Positions 1-11,691 of a DNA stretch of 64,000 nucleotides are shown here, piece after piece (the first letter of the stretch is position 1; each line of letters opens with the position of its first letter). A model generated the notes under the pieces. It saw nothing but the letters and a program-made list of their open reading frames with translations. It did no database searches and was not told the origin of the DNA. Made by a program: the position numbers and the translations under genes. Source of the DNA: Tridacna crocea (lineage: Eukaryota > Mollusca > Bivalvia > Cardiida > Cardiidae); assembly GCA_943736015.1 (NCBI GenBank), contig OX031061.1:12657290-12721289 (forward strand), in the 5' to 3' direction.

Positions 1-28
1 ATCCAGGGATTGTTTGGTAAAGGATTAA
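1..28 (+). mobile_element. Family A MITE, right end only
   Basis: The window opens inside an element; GGGATTGTTTGGTAAAGG followed by TTAA at 25-28 is the family A right terminus. Confidence 0.7.
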
Positions 29-96
29 ATAAACCTTTCCAGCCAATGGTAAAAACCTGTATACTACTATTTCAAACTTACTTTTTGTTCAGAAAG

Positions 97-197
97 TGTA
101 GGTCAAAGATCAGCCTGCATCTTCTGTGCAGTCTGAGCTAGATCTATGCTGTCGGCAAAAGGCCAGAGAGTCATGCTTGGCAGCCTAAGGGTTAACA
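97..197. repeat. Family E short palindromic repeat
   Basis: A core of AGATCAGCCTGCA paired imperfectly with TGCAGTCTGAGCT, followed by GTCGGCAAAAGGCCAG and a run to AAGGGTTAAC. The best copy of the same family is at 60645-60748. Confidence 0.55.
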
Positions 198-481
198 ATA
201 GCCATGATAAAGTAGAGGCCCATGGGGGCCTGAAATCGCTCTACTGGCAGTGATCTTGCTTTTATGCTAGCATACATTATGAACTCATGATGCAAAAAGA
301 CAAAAAACACAAACCTGTGTTCCTGCAACTGGGCTTGAACCCACTTAGCGTAAGTAGGCATGATGAATTCAACAAACAGTGAAAAAAAAAAGAAGTGCAA
401 TTTCTCAAAACTAAATGTTTGGAATTAATCCAAATTTGACAGTATATTTATTGCCTTGTATTAAATAATCATAGCAGAGCA

Positions 482-785
482 GCTTGCATAGCTCAGTAGG
501 TAGAGCGTAGGACGTGAATGTGATGTTTCGAGTCACTATAGCATGTGGGTTCAGTCCCCACAGCTGGCCATCTGAAATTACTAATAGTCCTTCGGATGAG
601 ACGTTAAACAGAGGTCCCGTGTGACGGTGCTATACACTGAGCACATTAAAGAACCAGGCTTTATTTAAGATGGGTTTCGTCCTGTATCTGCACTATTGCC
701 TGTAAGAATACTAACAGCTATCGGGGGCGTTGCCCATATGGGCAACTGGTGGTGACAATAGATAAACACGAATTCAGTTAATCAC
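482..785 (+). mobile_element. tRNA-derived SINE
   Basis: The head has a textbook pol III A box (TAGCTCAGTAGGTAGAGCG) and a B box (GGGTTCAGTCCCCA), but with an over-long spacer, so it is not a tRNA gene. The body includes GATGAGACGTTAAAC and CATTAAAGAACC, seen in other invertebrate SINEs. It ends in GGCAACTGGTGGTGACAATA. A second copy is at 41588-42250. Confidence 0.7.
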
Positions 786-2429
786 AGCCAATTTCAAATG
801 TGGACTTTGATGAGTATAATTATGATATTACATAATCAAATGGCTGCTTCTTCCTAAACAGTTCCCTAGATTTTCTTCATGTTTAATAGAGTTCAATTCT
901 TGATAAACCAAACAATCTTTGCAAGTTTCAAAAGAATTGGATCAACACTGTAAACTTTATTGCCACAAAAAGTGGAAATTTTCAAGTTTGAATGGCTACT
1001 TTTTCCATACTGGCTGTCAGATTTTTTTTCAAAATCAAAAGGGTTGATGAGACAAAGCAACTGTGAGAGTTGTATGAAAGTCTGATCACAAATGCCGACT
1101 TCATTTGGTAAATAAGAGATGGACATTTTTCAACTTGAAATGGTTACTTTTGCCATACTGTTTCTTGGACTTTGCTCAAAATCAATAGGGTTGAAGTTAT
1201 TGACGAGATAAACAAACTGTTCAAGTTTCACAAATTCTTATTACAAATGCAGACTTAATCATGTAAACAAGATATGGAAATTTTTTCTTAAAATGGCTAC
1301 TTTTCCCATATTTTTTTTCAAAATCAATAGAATTGGAGCACTTAAATAGGATAAATAAACTTATAAAGTTTCATGAAAATCTGAAAACAAATGCTGACGC
1401 AATTGTATCAACAAGAAATGGAAGTTTTCAACTTGAAATGGCTTCTTTTCCCATATTGTTTGTTGGGGTTTTTTTTTTCAGAATCAATACAATTGAAGCT
1501 ATTGATAAGATAAACAAACTGTACAGGTTTCATGAAAATCTTACCTCAAATGCTGGCACCATCGCATAACAAGAAATGGAAGTTTTCAACTTGAAATGGC
1601 TTCTTTTCCAATATATTTCGTTGGATTTTTTTTCAAAATCAATAGGGTTGAAGGTATTGATAAGATAAAGAAACTCAGCAACTTTCACGAAAATCTGAAA
1701 ATAAATGGAAACTTTATACTGTAAACAAGAAATAAAGATTTTCAACTTGAATGGCTACTTTTTCCATATTGTTCCTTATTTTCTTTTTGGCAAAATCAAG
1801 ACATTTGAAGCTCTTGACAAGATTAACAAACTGTATAAATTTCATGGAAATCTGACCAGAAATGCAGACTTTATTGCGTTAAAAAGAAATTGAAACTTTT
1901 AACTTCAAATGGCTACTTTTCCTTTACTGCTAGTTGGATATTTTTTTCAAAACCAAAAGGGGTCAAGCTATTGATGAGATTTAGGAGCTTTGCAAGTTTC
2001 ACGAAATTCTGATTATAAATGCAGACTTAATCGCGTAAACCAGAAATGGGAATTTTCAACTTTAAATGGCTACTCTTCCCATACTGTTTTCTGAATTTTG
2101 CTCAAAATTGATAGGATTCAAGCTATTGATAAGATAAAGAAAATATGCAAGTTTCAGGAAAATCTGATCATAAATGCAGACTTTATCGCTTTTACAAGAA
2201 ATGGAAATTTTCAATTTTAAATGGCTACTTTTCCCATACAGTTTTTTGGATTTTGTTCAAAATGGGCAACTTTCAAGCTATTAATAAGATGAACAAACTG
2301 TGCAAGTTTCACAAAAATCTTATCTTAAAATCAGATTTTATAATGTAAACAAGAAATGGAAATTTTCAACTTTAAATGGCTACTTTTCCCATACAGTTTA
2401 TTGGATTTTGTGTTCAAAATCTATTGTAT

Positions 2430-2883
2430 TTAGCCCTTTCCCAAACAATCCCTGGTTTTTACGGGAAAGAAATAGAAGCCTTTTGGAAACATTGTGGGAA
2501 AAGGAGAAAATGCTGGTAACCAGCATTTTCTCCTTTTCCCACAATGTTTTCTACCCTATCATATAGAAAAATCATCTTTTAACCCATTACCACACAATCC
2601 CTACTTTTGACGCCCCTGAGAAAAAAGCCTTTTGAAAACACTGTGGGAAAAGGAGAAAATGCTGGTAACCAGCATTTTCTCCTTTTCCCACAGTGTTTTC
2701 TACCCTTCCCAGAACAAATTTCAATTTTTCAGTCACCTTTATTTTGTTGTCTGCAAATGCTGTCAATTTGGACTAGTCTAAATTTTTCTTGTGTGGTAAT
2801 GGGTTAAGCAACTGTTAATTTGTCATCTGCAAAATGCTTTGAATTTGGTCTGGTCCAAAATTTGCCGTCTAGGAAAGGGTTAA
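2430..2883 (-). mobile_element. Family A MITE (CCC-TTTCCC subtype), hosting another copy
   Basis: The termini are TTAGCCCTTTCCCAAAC and GGAAAGGGTTAA. The central palindrome spans about 2485-2555. A second element sits in it at a TTAA (2579-2807). Removing that insert gives a sequence close to the undisturbed copy at 36752-36980. Confidence 0.85.
2579..2807 (-). mobile_element. Family A MITE (CCCATTACC subtype), complete
   Basis: TTAA on both sides, termini CCCATTACCACAC and GTGTGGTAATGGG. The hairpin arms read AAAACACTGTGGGAAAAGG and its complement. About 97% identical to 24032-24261. Confidence 0.9.
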
Positions 2884-3154
2884 GCTAATGATGAGATACA
2901 TGCACTATGCGGGTTCCACGAAAATCTGATTATAATTGCAGACTTTATCACATAAACAAGAAATGGAAATTTTCAACTTTAAATGGCTACTTTTCCCATA
3001 CAGTTTTATATTATTTTGTTCATAATGGATAACTTTCGAGCTATTGATAAGATAAACAAACTATGCAAGTTTCACAAAAATCTGATCATAAATGCAGATT
3101 TTATCACGTAAACAAGACTGGAAAACATGGTAGAGGCCAGTGTAATGTCACCTT

Positions 3155-3386
3155 TTAACTCCGTAGCAAATGAAAAAAAAAATTACAACTACTCCAAATT
3201 GAAAGCATTTTGTGGACAACAAAATAAATGTGAATCAAAGGTTGAAATTTGCTTTTCAAAGGGTAGAAAACATTGTGGGAAAAGGAGAAAATGCTGGTTA
3301 GCAGCATTTTCTCCTTTACCCACAATGTTTTCAAAAGGCTTCATACCCAGGGTCATTAAAAGTCATCATTGTGTGGTAAAGGGTAA
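3155..3386 (+). mobile_element. Family A MITE, diverged
   Basis: Left TTAA kept, right end GTGTGGTAAAGGGTAAA has lost TTAA. Central hairpin near 3267-3333 nearly intact. Confidence 0.8.
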
Positions 3387-3434
3387 AATCCAATCACTCA
3401 AGCCATAAGTAAAATGTTGCTTCCAAATGGGTCT

Positions 3435-3680
3435 TGCTCTAGTAAAAGAAGGCTCAATGCATCTCAGAGATGCATTGTACTAAGCAAGATATCACCCAAT
3501 TATATATCCATAAAATCCATTTTGTCAAATACAAGACTAAATCGGGAGGTAGAATTATCCTTTGACATGCAGGAAATTTAAAGATAGTGAAAAGTTTTTG
3601 CTTGTGTCAGCTTATGTAGGTGTACATGGGTTGATACTGTTCGCAAATGCATTAAACCCCCCTTTTCAGAGAGTATGGGT
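3435..3680. mobile_element. Family G MITE
   Basis: Ends resemble the family G terminal inverted repeats: GGCTCAATGCATCTC at left and AATGCATTAAACCCCCC at right. Family members are 200-260 bp with TIRs of about 35 bp, best seen at 20261-20789. Confidence 0.6.
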
Positions 3681-3689
3681 CAAATTCTT

Positions 3690-4370
3690 TTGATGTGGAC
3701 ATACATCTAAACTTGTGCAGCGATGGCCTGCTCATGTGGGTGCCTAAACATTTGTATAAGTGCCCTAATGCCCACTTAAAAATAAGTAACCAACAATAGA
3801 TAATGGATCATGAATAAAAATTATTTGATTAATACAGCAGAAAATGGGTAAAATGAGCAATCATGTATCGTAAATGATAATTTCGCATCAAGTTAAAAGT
3901 TTAAAATTTGACACATATTGCTCTAATTCTGTCAGGGGCAAACAGTTTAGTGACTGTGTCAGTAATATGCCAGACCAACAAGTAAATTGTAAGTATTCCT
4001 TGTAATTAGATCTAAAGCTGCAGCTGCTGTAGCTGCTCTCTGTCTCTGTCTCTCTCTCTCAGCATATCAATTACCAAACTAAATGGGGTAAATATCAACT
4101 GGGGTATTTCAGATGAAAGAGAGTAATGTTTTCCAAGCCACTGAATATCTTTCCACTTCGAGCCTCCTTCTTTAGATTGATTTTTATACAGAATGTAAGT
4201 CTAAAAGTCTAAAATTACCTTCGAAAAGTATGTAAAATTATTAAATAATCTTAAATACATACCTGGAATTGCCTTTTTTCAATCCTAACTTAATAAATTT
4301 TGCTTAGAACACAGAGAATAACAGTCAGTTCCAACTTGTAAGCTGCCATTTCTCCGGAACGCTGCAGACG
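3690..4370. other. No gene seen
   Basis: AT-rich sequence with a short CT-rich simple repeat at about 4037-4059. No supported coding or known repeat signal. Confidence 0.5.
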
Positions 4371-4379
4371 ATGAATTCT

Positions 4380-5000
4380 CTGTGCATTGATTGGATATTC
4401 TCGACATGTGATCAGTATTGTACGCTGATTGGATATTCTGTACCAGATCATGAGTTGTGCGGGTGCGCTAATGGATTCTGGGAAAAAGTGACGTCATTAC
4501 CATGTCTTTCTTTTAGCTAATTTAAGATAATCCGCAACTGTTTTTGTTTTTTGCTTTTCGGTAAAGTTTCCAAACAGGAAAAAGCATACAAATTAAATAT
4601 ACCCCAAACATAGTGCTATATTGTATGTTTAATATCTTTGGAGTGTTATGTTCTATTTTTACGTTTCATGGACCGTGAAGTAAAAATCGCCATGATGGCC
4701 GCACAGATCTACATGTGGAAGCTTTGTGATCGCTTTTCTGTGCAATATTCATTCATAAAATGGAAAAGGAACTAAGTAAATCATGTGTTATTCTATCGTT
4801 TCATATTAGTCATACCTGATAATTTCAGGTCTATCCAGATTCAGGTGAAATTTGCCCTTAAAAGGCGAGAATTCAGCAATGCTTCTTCCATTGAAAAACT
4901 GCGCGGCCGAAAAGAATCAGTGTGGACTGCGCATGTGCAAACTGTAGAATATTCTGGACCACGTGATCTGCATGTCATGTTTCTTTCAAATGATTTTTTT
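4380..5000. promoter_or_regulatory. Promoter-like cluster of transcription-factor sites
   Basis: Two inverted CCAAT boxes (GATTGG at 4389-4394 and 4427-4432), a perfect TGACGTCA at 4489-4496, a NRF1-like CTGCGCATGTGCA near 4928 and an E-box CACGTG near 4960 cluster here. It could drive a distant 5' exon of INO80D or an unrelated gene. An open frame at 4785-5021 overlaps it but resembles nothing I know. Confidence 0.35.
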
Positions 5001-5591
5001 CAGAATGCTAAGTGTCAATAATGTTAAATTATCCTATCAAGGTGATGTTTTCAAAACAACAAAGTTTTAAAAGATTCCATACATAACTATTTAGGCAAAA
5101 AGATGAATGAATAAACTAATTAATTAATCAATCAGTTATTTTATAACATAGGCTATGTAGCCTTTTATAGGCCTAACTTTAATACTTTAATGATAGGCCC
5201 TACGTCGGGCTACGTATATAGCTAAATCTACTTTTTCTATTCAATCTATACAAAAAAGAACTCAGTGTTTTACAATATTTCGCCAATAAGACCATTCCTG
5301 TACAGCTCAACTAAGCACGAAGTGCTCAAGGTGATTTTTGAGAACGTGTTCTGTCCGTCTTGAATGGGATCTTACATACTCTCTAAATATACATGTATCT
5401 ACATGCTGGTTAAGCTTGTTGCCGAAACCACTTTTCCCGTGGGGTGGGGGGAGGGAGGAATGGGGGGGGGAGTCACTCAAGGTAAGTTACTCTTGTAGTC
5501 CCATAATTGAGGTATGGAGTTTTATCCCTTTATTTACCTTTACATAAAGGGATGTGTTTGCAATATAGAACGTGGTAATAATAATAAATGA

Positions 5592-5785
5592 GCAATGCAC
5601 TGTAAAAAGGGGGCTTAATGCATCTGCGATTCATATTTGGTCTTGGGTCGAAACTTTTCGCTTTTGGTCAACTTTCTGTATTTACAAGGTCCGGACTATC
5701 TCTTGATTAAAAGGATTCAATGGTTGGCTTGGTACCATAGATCACGAAGATGCAGTGTGCCCCTTTCCCAGTGCATGGCTTATAA
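5592..5785. mobile_element. Family G MITE
   Basis: Left AAAGGGGGCTTAATGCATCT, right CCAGTGCATGGCTTA. The interior includes GGTACCATAGATCACGA, shared with other copies. Confidence 0.6.
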
Positions 5786-6360
5786 TTCGTGGGTACTTAA
5801 AATAATGAATATCTGAATAATGCTGTCTTAGATTGTTTTGTTGACTACTTTCAAACACTGCGATTTAGAGGGATACAGAAACAAATCCTAACACTTCGTT
5901 TATGGATGTATTTGGTTAATACAATGTAATACCAATATATCAAATCAGTTGTGTCAAATGTTATACTATATATCGTAGTATATATATATGCTTGATGTTA
6001 TAGTTATGTTCCTGTTTCGGAGGCCTTTTACTTACAACATTGATTGAACTTCGATAAAATTGGTCGTTAAGCTCTGGGTTGTTTGGCCAAGGGTTACTCT
6101 ACATTGTCATCTAGACTTGTCACAGATTTCTTAGAAATGAAATATCCCGTTTCCGTAAAGCAAATACAGGCAAGTCTTTTTTTTTTTCTCGGTAAACCAT
6201 CTGTGTATGTTTATGTGTCTAACTTCTTTTTTATTATTATGTACATGATGGATATTTTACGGATTCAAATTTATTTCATTATCTCTGGGCCAATGACCTT
6301 CATGTACTTCAAATGGATAGATAGATCCTGGTATAATTATGTATTAAATAGGGATTGTTT
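5786..6360. other. No gene seen
   Basis: AT-rich, with a TATATATATA stretch near 5980. The open frame at 6083-6367 has no recognisable features. Confidence 0.5.
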
Positions 6361-6394
6361 TGGTTAAGGATTTTACGAATTTCGCCGATAAAAT

Positions 6395-6490
6395 GACAAC
6401 TCTAACAGTTAGCTTTTGTAATCGGTTGTATTTTGTATGTTAGGCCGGTGGCCTCTACGTACATTGAGATTGAATTGAATTGAATTGTAT
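6395..6490 (+). mobile_element. LINE 3' tail
   Basis: GGCCGGTGGCCTCTACGTAC followed by a GAATT-type pentamer repeat (three ATTGA/GAATT units) resembles the 3' end of CR1/L2-like LINEs in molluscs. No coding part is attached. Confidence 0.45.
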
Positions 6491-6919
6491 TTGAATAAGA
6501 ATACAAATACTTTCCCAAAATATTCAAAAGCATTTTGATGACTTTTGAATGCATTATGATTTCATCATAGCTATTTAAGTAGCTACCTAACCATTCATCC
6601 ATCCTCCCATTTTTCCATCCATCAAACCATACATCTCTCCTTAATTCCCTACATCCGTTCATCTGTCCCACTAACCAAACGAACATTATTAATTTGTCCC
6701 ATATTTTCAAGCTGTCCCTTTTCTTTTTTTAAGGAAAAGGTATAATTAATTTGAATAGTTCATGGAAAAGGGAGAGTGTAGTGGGTAAAATAAGTCTAAG
6801 GGAGAGAACTCGTATTTACTTGTCTTGATTTGTCAATCTCTGAGCAGAGTTGCCGTTCGTTACTCTCACCAATCCTAGTGCAAGAGAGAGTGGATTTATA
6901 TCAGTCACGTTCCATGTGG

Positions 6920-7020
6920 TTAACTCGTTAGCAAACGATAAAATTTTAGGATACCCAAATCGAAAGCATTTGCAGACGACAAAATAAACTTTACTGAAAA
7001 TTTGAAATTTGTTCTATTTA
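6920..7020 (+). mobile_element. Family A MITE, left half only
   Basis: TTAACTCGTTAGCAAACG and GCAGACGACAAAATAAAC are present; the hairpin and right end are missing. Confidence 0.65.
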
Positions 7021-7639
7021 GTTTTATTTTGATTATATAATTGAATGAAATGATCCATTTGTATGGTGTAATGGAAAAAAGGCCGTAAAAAATCTGTGTT
7101 AAGGGTTTCATATTTTTCCCCCAATCGCAGTTATCGTAGATTTGTGCATTGGCTGTCGTAAAATATTTCTGATAATAAGGCTAAAATTCCTTTCAAACAT
7201 TTAAATAAGCAATTTCGTAAAAAAGCACCTGTTCCAATTTTTGGTGTATCTATTGAGCACGGGTAGGAAACTTCATATTCAGAGCCAATGGCTCCGACGA
7301 GAAAATGTTGTGTTGGTCTTCCGTTTCTGAAGATGTCGGCTGAAAAACAATCTCAAAACAGGTAGGCATGTCAGTATTTGTAATTATGTGTTCTTATGTC
7401 TTTGAAATTCAAACAAGAGGACCATGATGGTCCTATATCGCTCACCTGAGTATATTTGTAACTTATATGGTTTATCAAGGGCAGACTATTAATTCTTTTC
7501 AAATAAGGCATACCCTGGGGTTTGTCACAAAAATATGTTTACAGATTTTCTTCTTTGTCTTTGGCCAGTGGAGCTAAAAGCTGCTGCTTATCATCAATTT
7601 TTCTCTTCACAGTGTCTTGTTCCCTTTTTGACTTGTAGT

Positions 7640-7800
7640 TTAGCCATTACCAGACGACAAAATTTTAGACCGTTCCAAATTGAAACAAATTGCAGACAAC
7701 ATTTCAAAATGTATCTAAAATGAAAAATAAGTGATCTATATGGTAGAAAAGATTGTGAGAAAGGAGAAATTGCTTGTTACAAACAATTTCTCCTTTTTAG
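7640..7800 (+). mobile_element. Family A MITE, right end missing
   Basis: Starts TTAGCCATTACCAGACG; the hairpin uses the GAAATTGCTTGTTAC loop type; sequence breaks off after the right arm. Confidence 0.65.
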
Positions 7801-7846
7801 ATGGAACTGATTTTAAAAATTTCCTTCTATGATTCCATGTGAAATA

Positions 7847-8960
7847 GTGTGCACCAGGGCACAGAGTCAAAATATGACCCCAAGGGGATAATTTTAATTA
7901 TTTTTATAAAGGGTCACTAGATGATGCTACATGCAAAATATGAATGCTCTAGCCTTTATGGTTTGTCACAAATAAATTTATAAGAGATTTCCTTCTTTGT
8001 TTCTATGTAAAGTAGGGTGCGCCCGGGCAGAGCCCAAATATGACCGCAGAGGGATAATTCTAGCAATTTTAGTAGAAGATTATCAGATTTTGCTACATAG
8101 CAAATATGAATGCTCTAGCCATTAAGGTTTGTCAGAAAAAGATTTATTAAAGGTTTCCTTCTTTGTTTCTATGTAAAATAGGGTGTGCCCGGGCAAAGCC
8201 CAAATATGACCCAAGGGGAATAATTTTAACAATTTTGGTAAGGGGTCACCCAATAATGCTTCAAACAAAATATGAACGCCCTCCGCCTTATGGTTTGTCA
8301 CAAGAAGATTTTTAAAGATTGTAAAATAGGGTGCGCCCGGGCAGAGCCCAAATATGACTGCAGAAGGATAATTTCAACAATTTTGGTAGAAGATCATCAG
8401 TTAATGCTACACACTAAATAGGAATGTTCTAGCCATTATGATTTGTCACCAGAAGAAGTTTTAAAGATTTCCTTCTAAATTTCTATGTAAAATAGGGTGC
8501 GCCCGGGCAAAGCCCAAATATGACCCCATGGGAATGATTTTAACAATTTTGGTAAGGGGTCACCCAATGATGTTTCAAACAAGATATGAATGCTCCCAAC
8601 CTTATGTTTTGTCACAAGAAGATTTTTAAAGATTTTAAAATAGGGTGTGCCCGGGCAGAGCCCAAATATGACAGCAGAGGAATAATTTTAACAATTTTGG
8701 TAGAGGATCATCAGATAATGCTACATACCAAATATGAATGCTCTAGCCATTATGGTTTGTCAGAAGAAGATTTTTTAAAGCTTTCCTTCTTTGTTTCTAT
8801 GTAAAATAGGGTGCGCCCGGGCAAAGCCCAAATATGACCCCAGGGGAATAATTTTAACAATTTTGGTAAAGGGTCACCCAATGATGCTTCATACAAAATA
8901 TGAATGCTCCCGGCCTTATGGTTTGTCACAAGAAGATTTTTAAAGATTTTTTCCATTTTC
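7847..8960. repeat. Tandem array with 314-bp dimeric period
   Basis: The phrase GGGTGCGCCCGGGCA recurs at 8015, 8181, 8329, 8495, 8643 and 8809, spacing 166, 148, 166, 148, 166. Long and short monomers alternate; the short one lacks CCTTCTTTGTTTCTATG. A decayed first unit is near 7847. Confidence 0.9.
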
Positions 8961-9112
8961 AGCCATTTTGTTGCCATGGCAACCAGAGTTTTTGTTGGAA
9001 TTAAATTCTTTTAACAATTTTTGTAGAGCTTCACCCAAGGAACATTCCTGCCAAGTTTTATCAAGATTGGCCTTCTGGTTTTGGAGGAGAAGATTTTTAA
9101 AGAAATTGTTAA

Positions 9113-9174
9113 CGGACGGACGGACAGATGGACGGACGGACGGACGGACGGACGGACGGACGGACGGACGGACA
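9113..9174. repeat. GGAC tetranucleotide minisatellite
   Basis: About fifteen GGAC units with one GATGGAC interruption. Its translation gives spurious Ser-Val-Arg-Pro repeats in several frames. Confidence 0.95.
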
Positions 9175-9232
9175 CCGGACGATGACCGGTCACAATAGCT
9201 CCCCTTGAGCACGTTGTGCTCAGGTGAGCTAA

Positions 9233-9770
9233 AAAAGGAGAATGTCATTCGATCCACTGGTCTTTCAACGTGTTTTCTGCACTACGTAAAGTTGGAACAG
9301 GTGTTCGATGTTGTCTGAATCATTTGTGGCGTGGATTGACCGTAGCCAAATAATACGTCTTAGAGATAAATGCAGACTCTTTCTGCCCTTTAAATGAGCA
9401 AACTAAAGATTTTTTCCTGTTCTACAGGCTTAGATAATTGTCTTTGACGTTTCCATTCGCCCAATCCAAGAATCTACAGAAAACTATTCAAAACGGGCGT
9501 AATTTAAGAAAGACTCCGACTGTGTGGGTCGGCTACGAAAATATCGGTTGGCTCCGATGGGAGAGGAATTTCGTTTATTTTTTTATCTCTCTAATTTTCG
9601 GGTATATAAAAAGGTGAGTCGAGTTAAATGTGAACCAACAGTTCATTTCGTTTTGTTTATATATGTAAATAGCAAAGAGAAGTATTTTACCAGTTTTACA
9701 TATTGTCAAATTGGCATTTTGCTAATGTACAACCAGAAAACGTAAAAGATGCCATTCATTCCATTTTTTA
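9233..9770. other. No gene seen
   Basis: Spacer between the two head-to-head composite repeats. No coding or RNA gene signal. Confidence 0.5.
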
Positions 9771-11115
9771 GCAACGTGCTCAAGGGGAGCTTTTAGATCA
9801 GATGTGTCCGTCGTGCGTCGTCTGTCATTCGTCGTCCGTCGTCCATCGTCAGCTATTTCTTTAAACATCCTCACCTCCTTTACCACAGGGCCAATTTGGA
9901 CCAAACTTGGCTGGAATGCTCTTTGGGAGGTCCTCTTTAAAAAGTGTTCACAGAATTTGATTCAATCAAAAACCCAGGTTGCCATAGCAACCAAATGGAA
10001 TTTCTAAGAAATTCTTTAAAAATCTTCTGCTCTGAAACCGCTCGTCAAATTTTGAAATAATTTCACAGAGATGTTCTTTAGGTGATCATTTTCGAAATTT
10101 GTTGGCGAAATTTTTATCCCTCAGGAAACATGGCTCTGGTGAATGGGGGCTACTTGCACTATACGGACTGAATGAAGAAATTCTCAAATATTATTCTTCT
10201 CTGAATGTCCCTCGGATAACCATTTTTATTAGCAAAATTTTGATCCATCAATGGCTCTGGTGAATGGGGAGTACTTCCACTAAACGGAAATAAAAAGATT
10301 CTTAAAAATTCTTCTTCTCTGAAACAGCTGGTCAGATTTTGAAATAATTTCACAGAAATGTTCCTTGGGTGATCATTTTCAAAAGTTTTTCGTGAAATTT
10401 GGATCCGTCAATAACCATGGCTTTAGTGAATGGGGGCTACTTGCACTATACGGAAATGAAGAAATTCGCAAACATTATTCTTCTCTGAAACGGCTGATCA
10501 GAGTTTAAAATAATTTCACAAAGATGTTCCTTGGAAAACCATTTTTGAAAGTTGTTCGTAAAATTTCGATCCATCAATTAACATGGCTCTGGTGAATGGG
10601 GGCTACTCGCACTATATGGAAATGAAAAAATTCTAAAAAATTCTTCTTCTCTGAAACCGCTGGTCAGATTTTGAAATAATTTCACAGAGATGTTCCTTGG
10701 ATGACCCTTTTCGAAAAGTACTAGCGAAATTTTGATCCGCCAATAAACATGGCTCTGGTGATTGGGGGCTACTTGCACTTTGATAATTATGTCCATGAAG
10801 AAATTCATAAAAAAAATATTGTTCTCTGAAAGGGCTCGTGAGATTTTAAAATGATTTTACTCCATCACTTAAGGCATTTCATGACCAGCTGTTTCAGAGA
10901 AGAAGAATTTTTAAGAATCTTTTTATTTCCGTTTAGTGCGAGTAGGCCTACTCCCCATTCACCAGAGCCATCGATGGATCAAAATTTTGCTAATAAAAAT
11001 GGTTATCCGAGGAACATTCAGAGAAGAATAATGTTTGAAAATTTCTTCATTCAGTCCGTATAGTGCAAGTAGCCCCCATTCACCAGAGCCATGTTTCCTA
11101 AGGGATATTTTCTCT
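9771..11115 (+). repeat. Second composite repeat, head-to-head with the first
   Basis: Begins GCAACGTGCTCAAGGGGAGC, the inverse of 9197-9217, followed by a CGTCGTCCGTCGTC-rich stretch and GGGCCAATTTGGACCAAAC. The interior is an array of ~155-165-bp units marked by ATGGCTCTGGTGAATGGGGG near 10130, 10253, 10420, 10582 and 10750. Confidence 0.65.
10108..11111. repeat. Long inverted repeat, arms ~227 bp
   Basis: Arms 10108-10334 and 10882-11111 are near-identical in opposite orientation, including the rare phrase CTCGGATAACCATTTTTATT. The spacer of about 550 bp holds further array units. Confidence 0.85.
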
Positions 11116-11686
11116 TTAAATTTACAGAAACTTGTTGGTAACACTTTTTGAAGTTAGATGTAGGGGACCCGTAATACTTCTAGTGCAGCATGGCATAAAA
11201 TTTCTTGACCGTTGATAAAGACAGATTTATATATGAGTTATGTACAATTTAGTCAACAAAATGTTTTCTTCGCCTAACGTGTGTTCACGGTGAATATGCT
11301 TGCAAGATGTCAAGCGTTGCGAGAGACGCTGAACATTGATAAAATTTTCGGTTTTCCTTCACGAACGGAGTGTAAAAACCCGCGGTTATTTTTTTTGTAC
11401 ACACGAAGTACGTTACTTAGCTAAAAGTGTTCAATGACTGTTGGAACTGCGTACGTTGCATATTCGCAGTATTGCACAAGAGGTCGAGCAACGCTGTATA
11501 GATGCATCTCCGTGATCCACTGTTTACAAGCGAGCAAGCGAGTCACCTAATGCATCCTTAAATTTCATTTTTTTTTTTTTCATCAACCGACTGAATCATG
11601 GGGTAAAATGGTCCTTGAACCATTAGTTTGACCATCTGCGAAGTTTCGGCTCTCGGCCGTCAGCCTCCGCAGACTGCGCAGGCTGA
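11112..11686. other. No gene seen
   Basis: Moderate CpG content near 11280-11520 but no supported exon or repeat boundary. Confidence 0.45.
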
Positions 11687-11691
11687 CCTGG

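Larger units (their letters stand above)
850..3120. repeat. Satellite array, ~155-bp unit, about 12 units
   Basis: The marker ATGGCTACTTTTCCCATA and variants recur near 993, 1141, 1293, 1438, 1598, 1751, 1908, 2065, 2220, 2377 and 2984, at 145-160 bp spacing. Units share AAACAAGAAATGGAAATTTT and GATAAGATAAACAAACTG. Units diverge visibly. The array is split by a nested pair of family A elements at 2430-2883. Open frames in it are by-products of the repeat. Confidence 0.88.
7420..9232 (-). repeat. Composite repeat element with internal tandem array
   Basis: Bounded by CGCTCACCTGAG near 7440 and its complement CTCAGGTGAGCT at 9221-9232. It contains a family A fragment, a ~157-bp array and a GGAC minisatellite. 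The end CCCCTTGAGCACGTTGTGCT recurs inverted at 9771. The conserved phrase AAACTTGG-type segments and GGAC tracts are typical of common mollusc repeats. No coding capacity seen. Confidence 0.65.

Noticed and set aside
185-400. 71-residue minus-strand frame near the window start
   Set aside because: Low-complexity Phe-rich start and no family resemblance.
487-580. Possible tRNA gene
   Set aside because: A and B boxes are good but the spacer is too long, the acceptor stem does not pair, and the sequence continues into a SINE body found again at 41588.
1333-2566. Overlapping open frames resembling a repetitive Lys/Asn/Phe-rich protein
   Set aside because: They are translations of the 155-bp satellite; frames switch between units and no codon bias or conserved motif is seen.
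4785-5021. 78-residue frame in promoter-like sequence
   Set aside because: No recognisable family and overlaps the transcription-factor site cluster; kept only as a note.
8940-9257. Open frames with Ser-Val-Arg-Pro and Asp-Gly-Arg-Thr repeats
   Set aside because: Produced by the GGAC tetranucleotide repeat on both strands.
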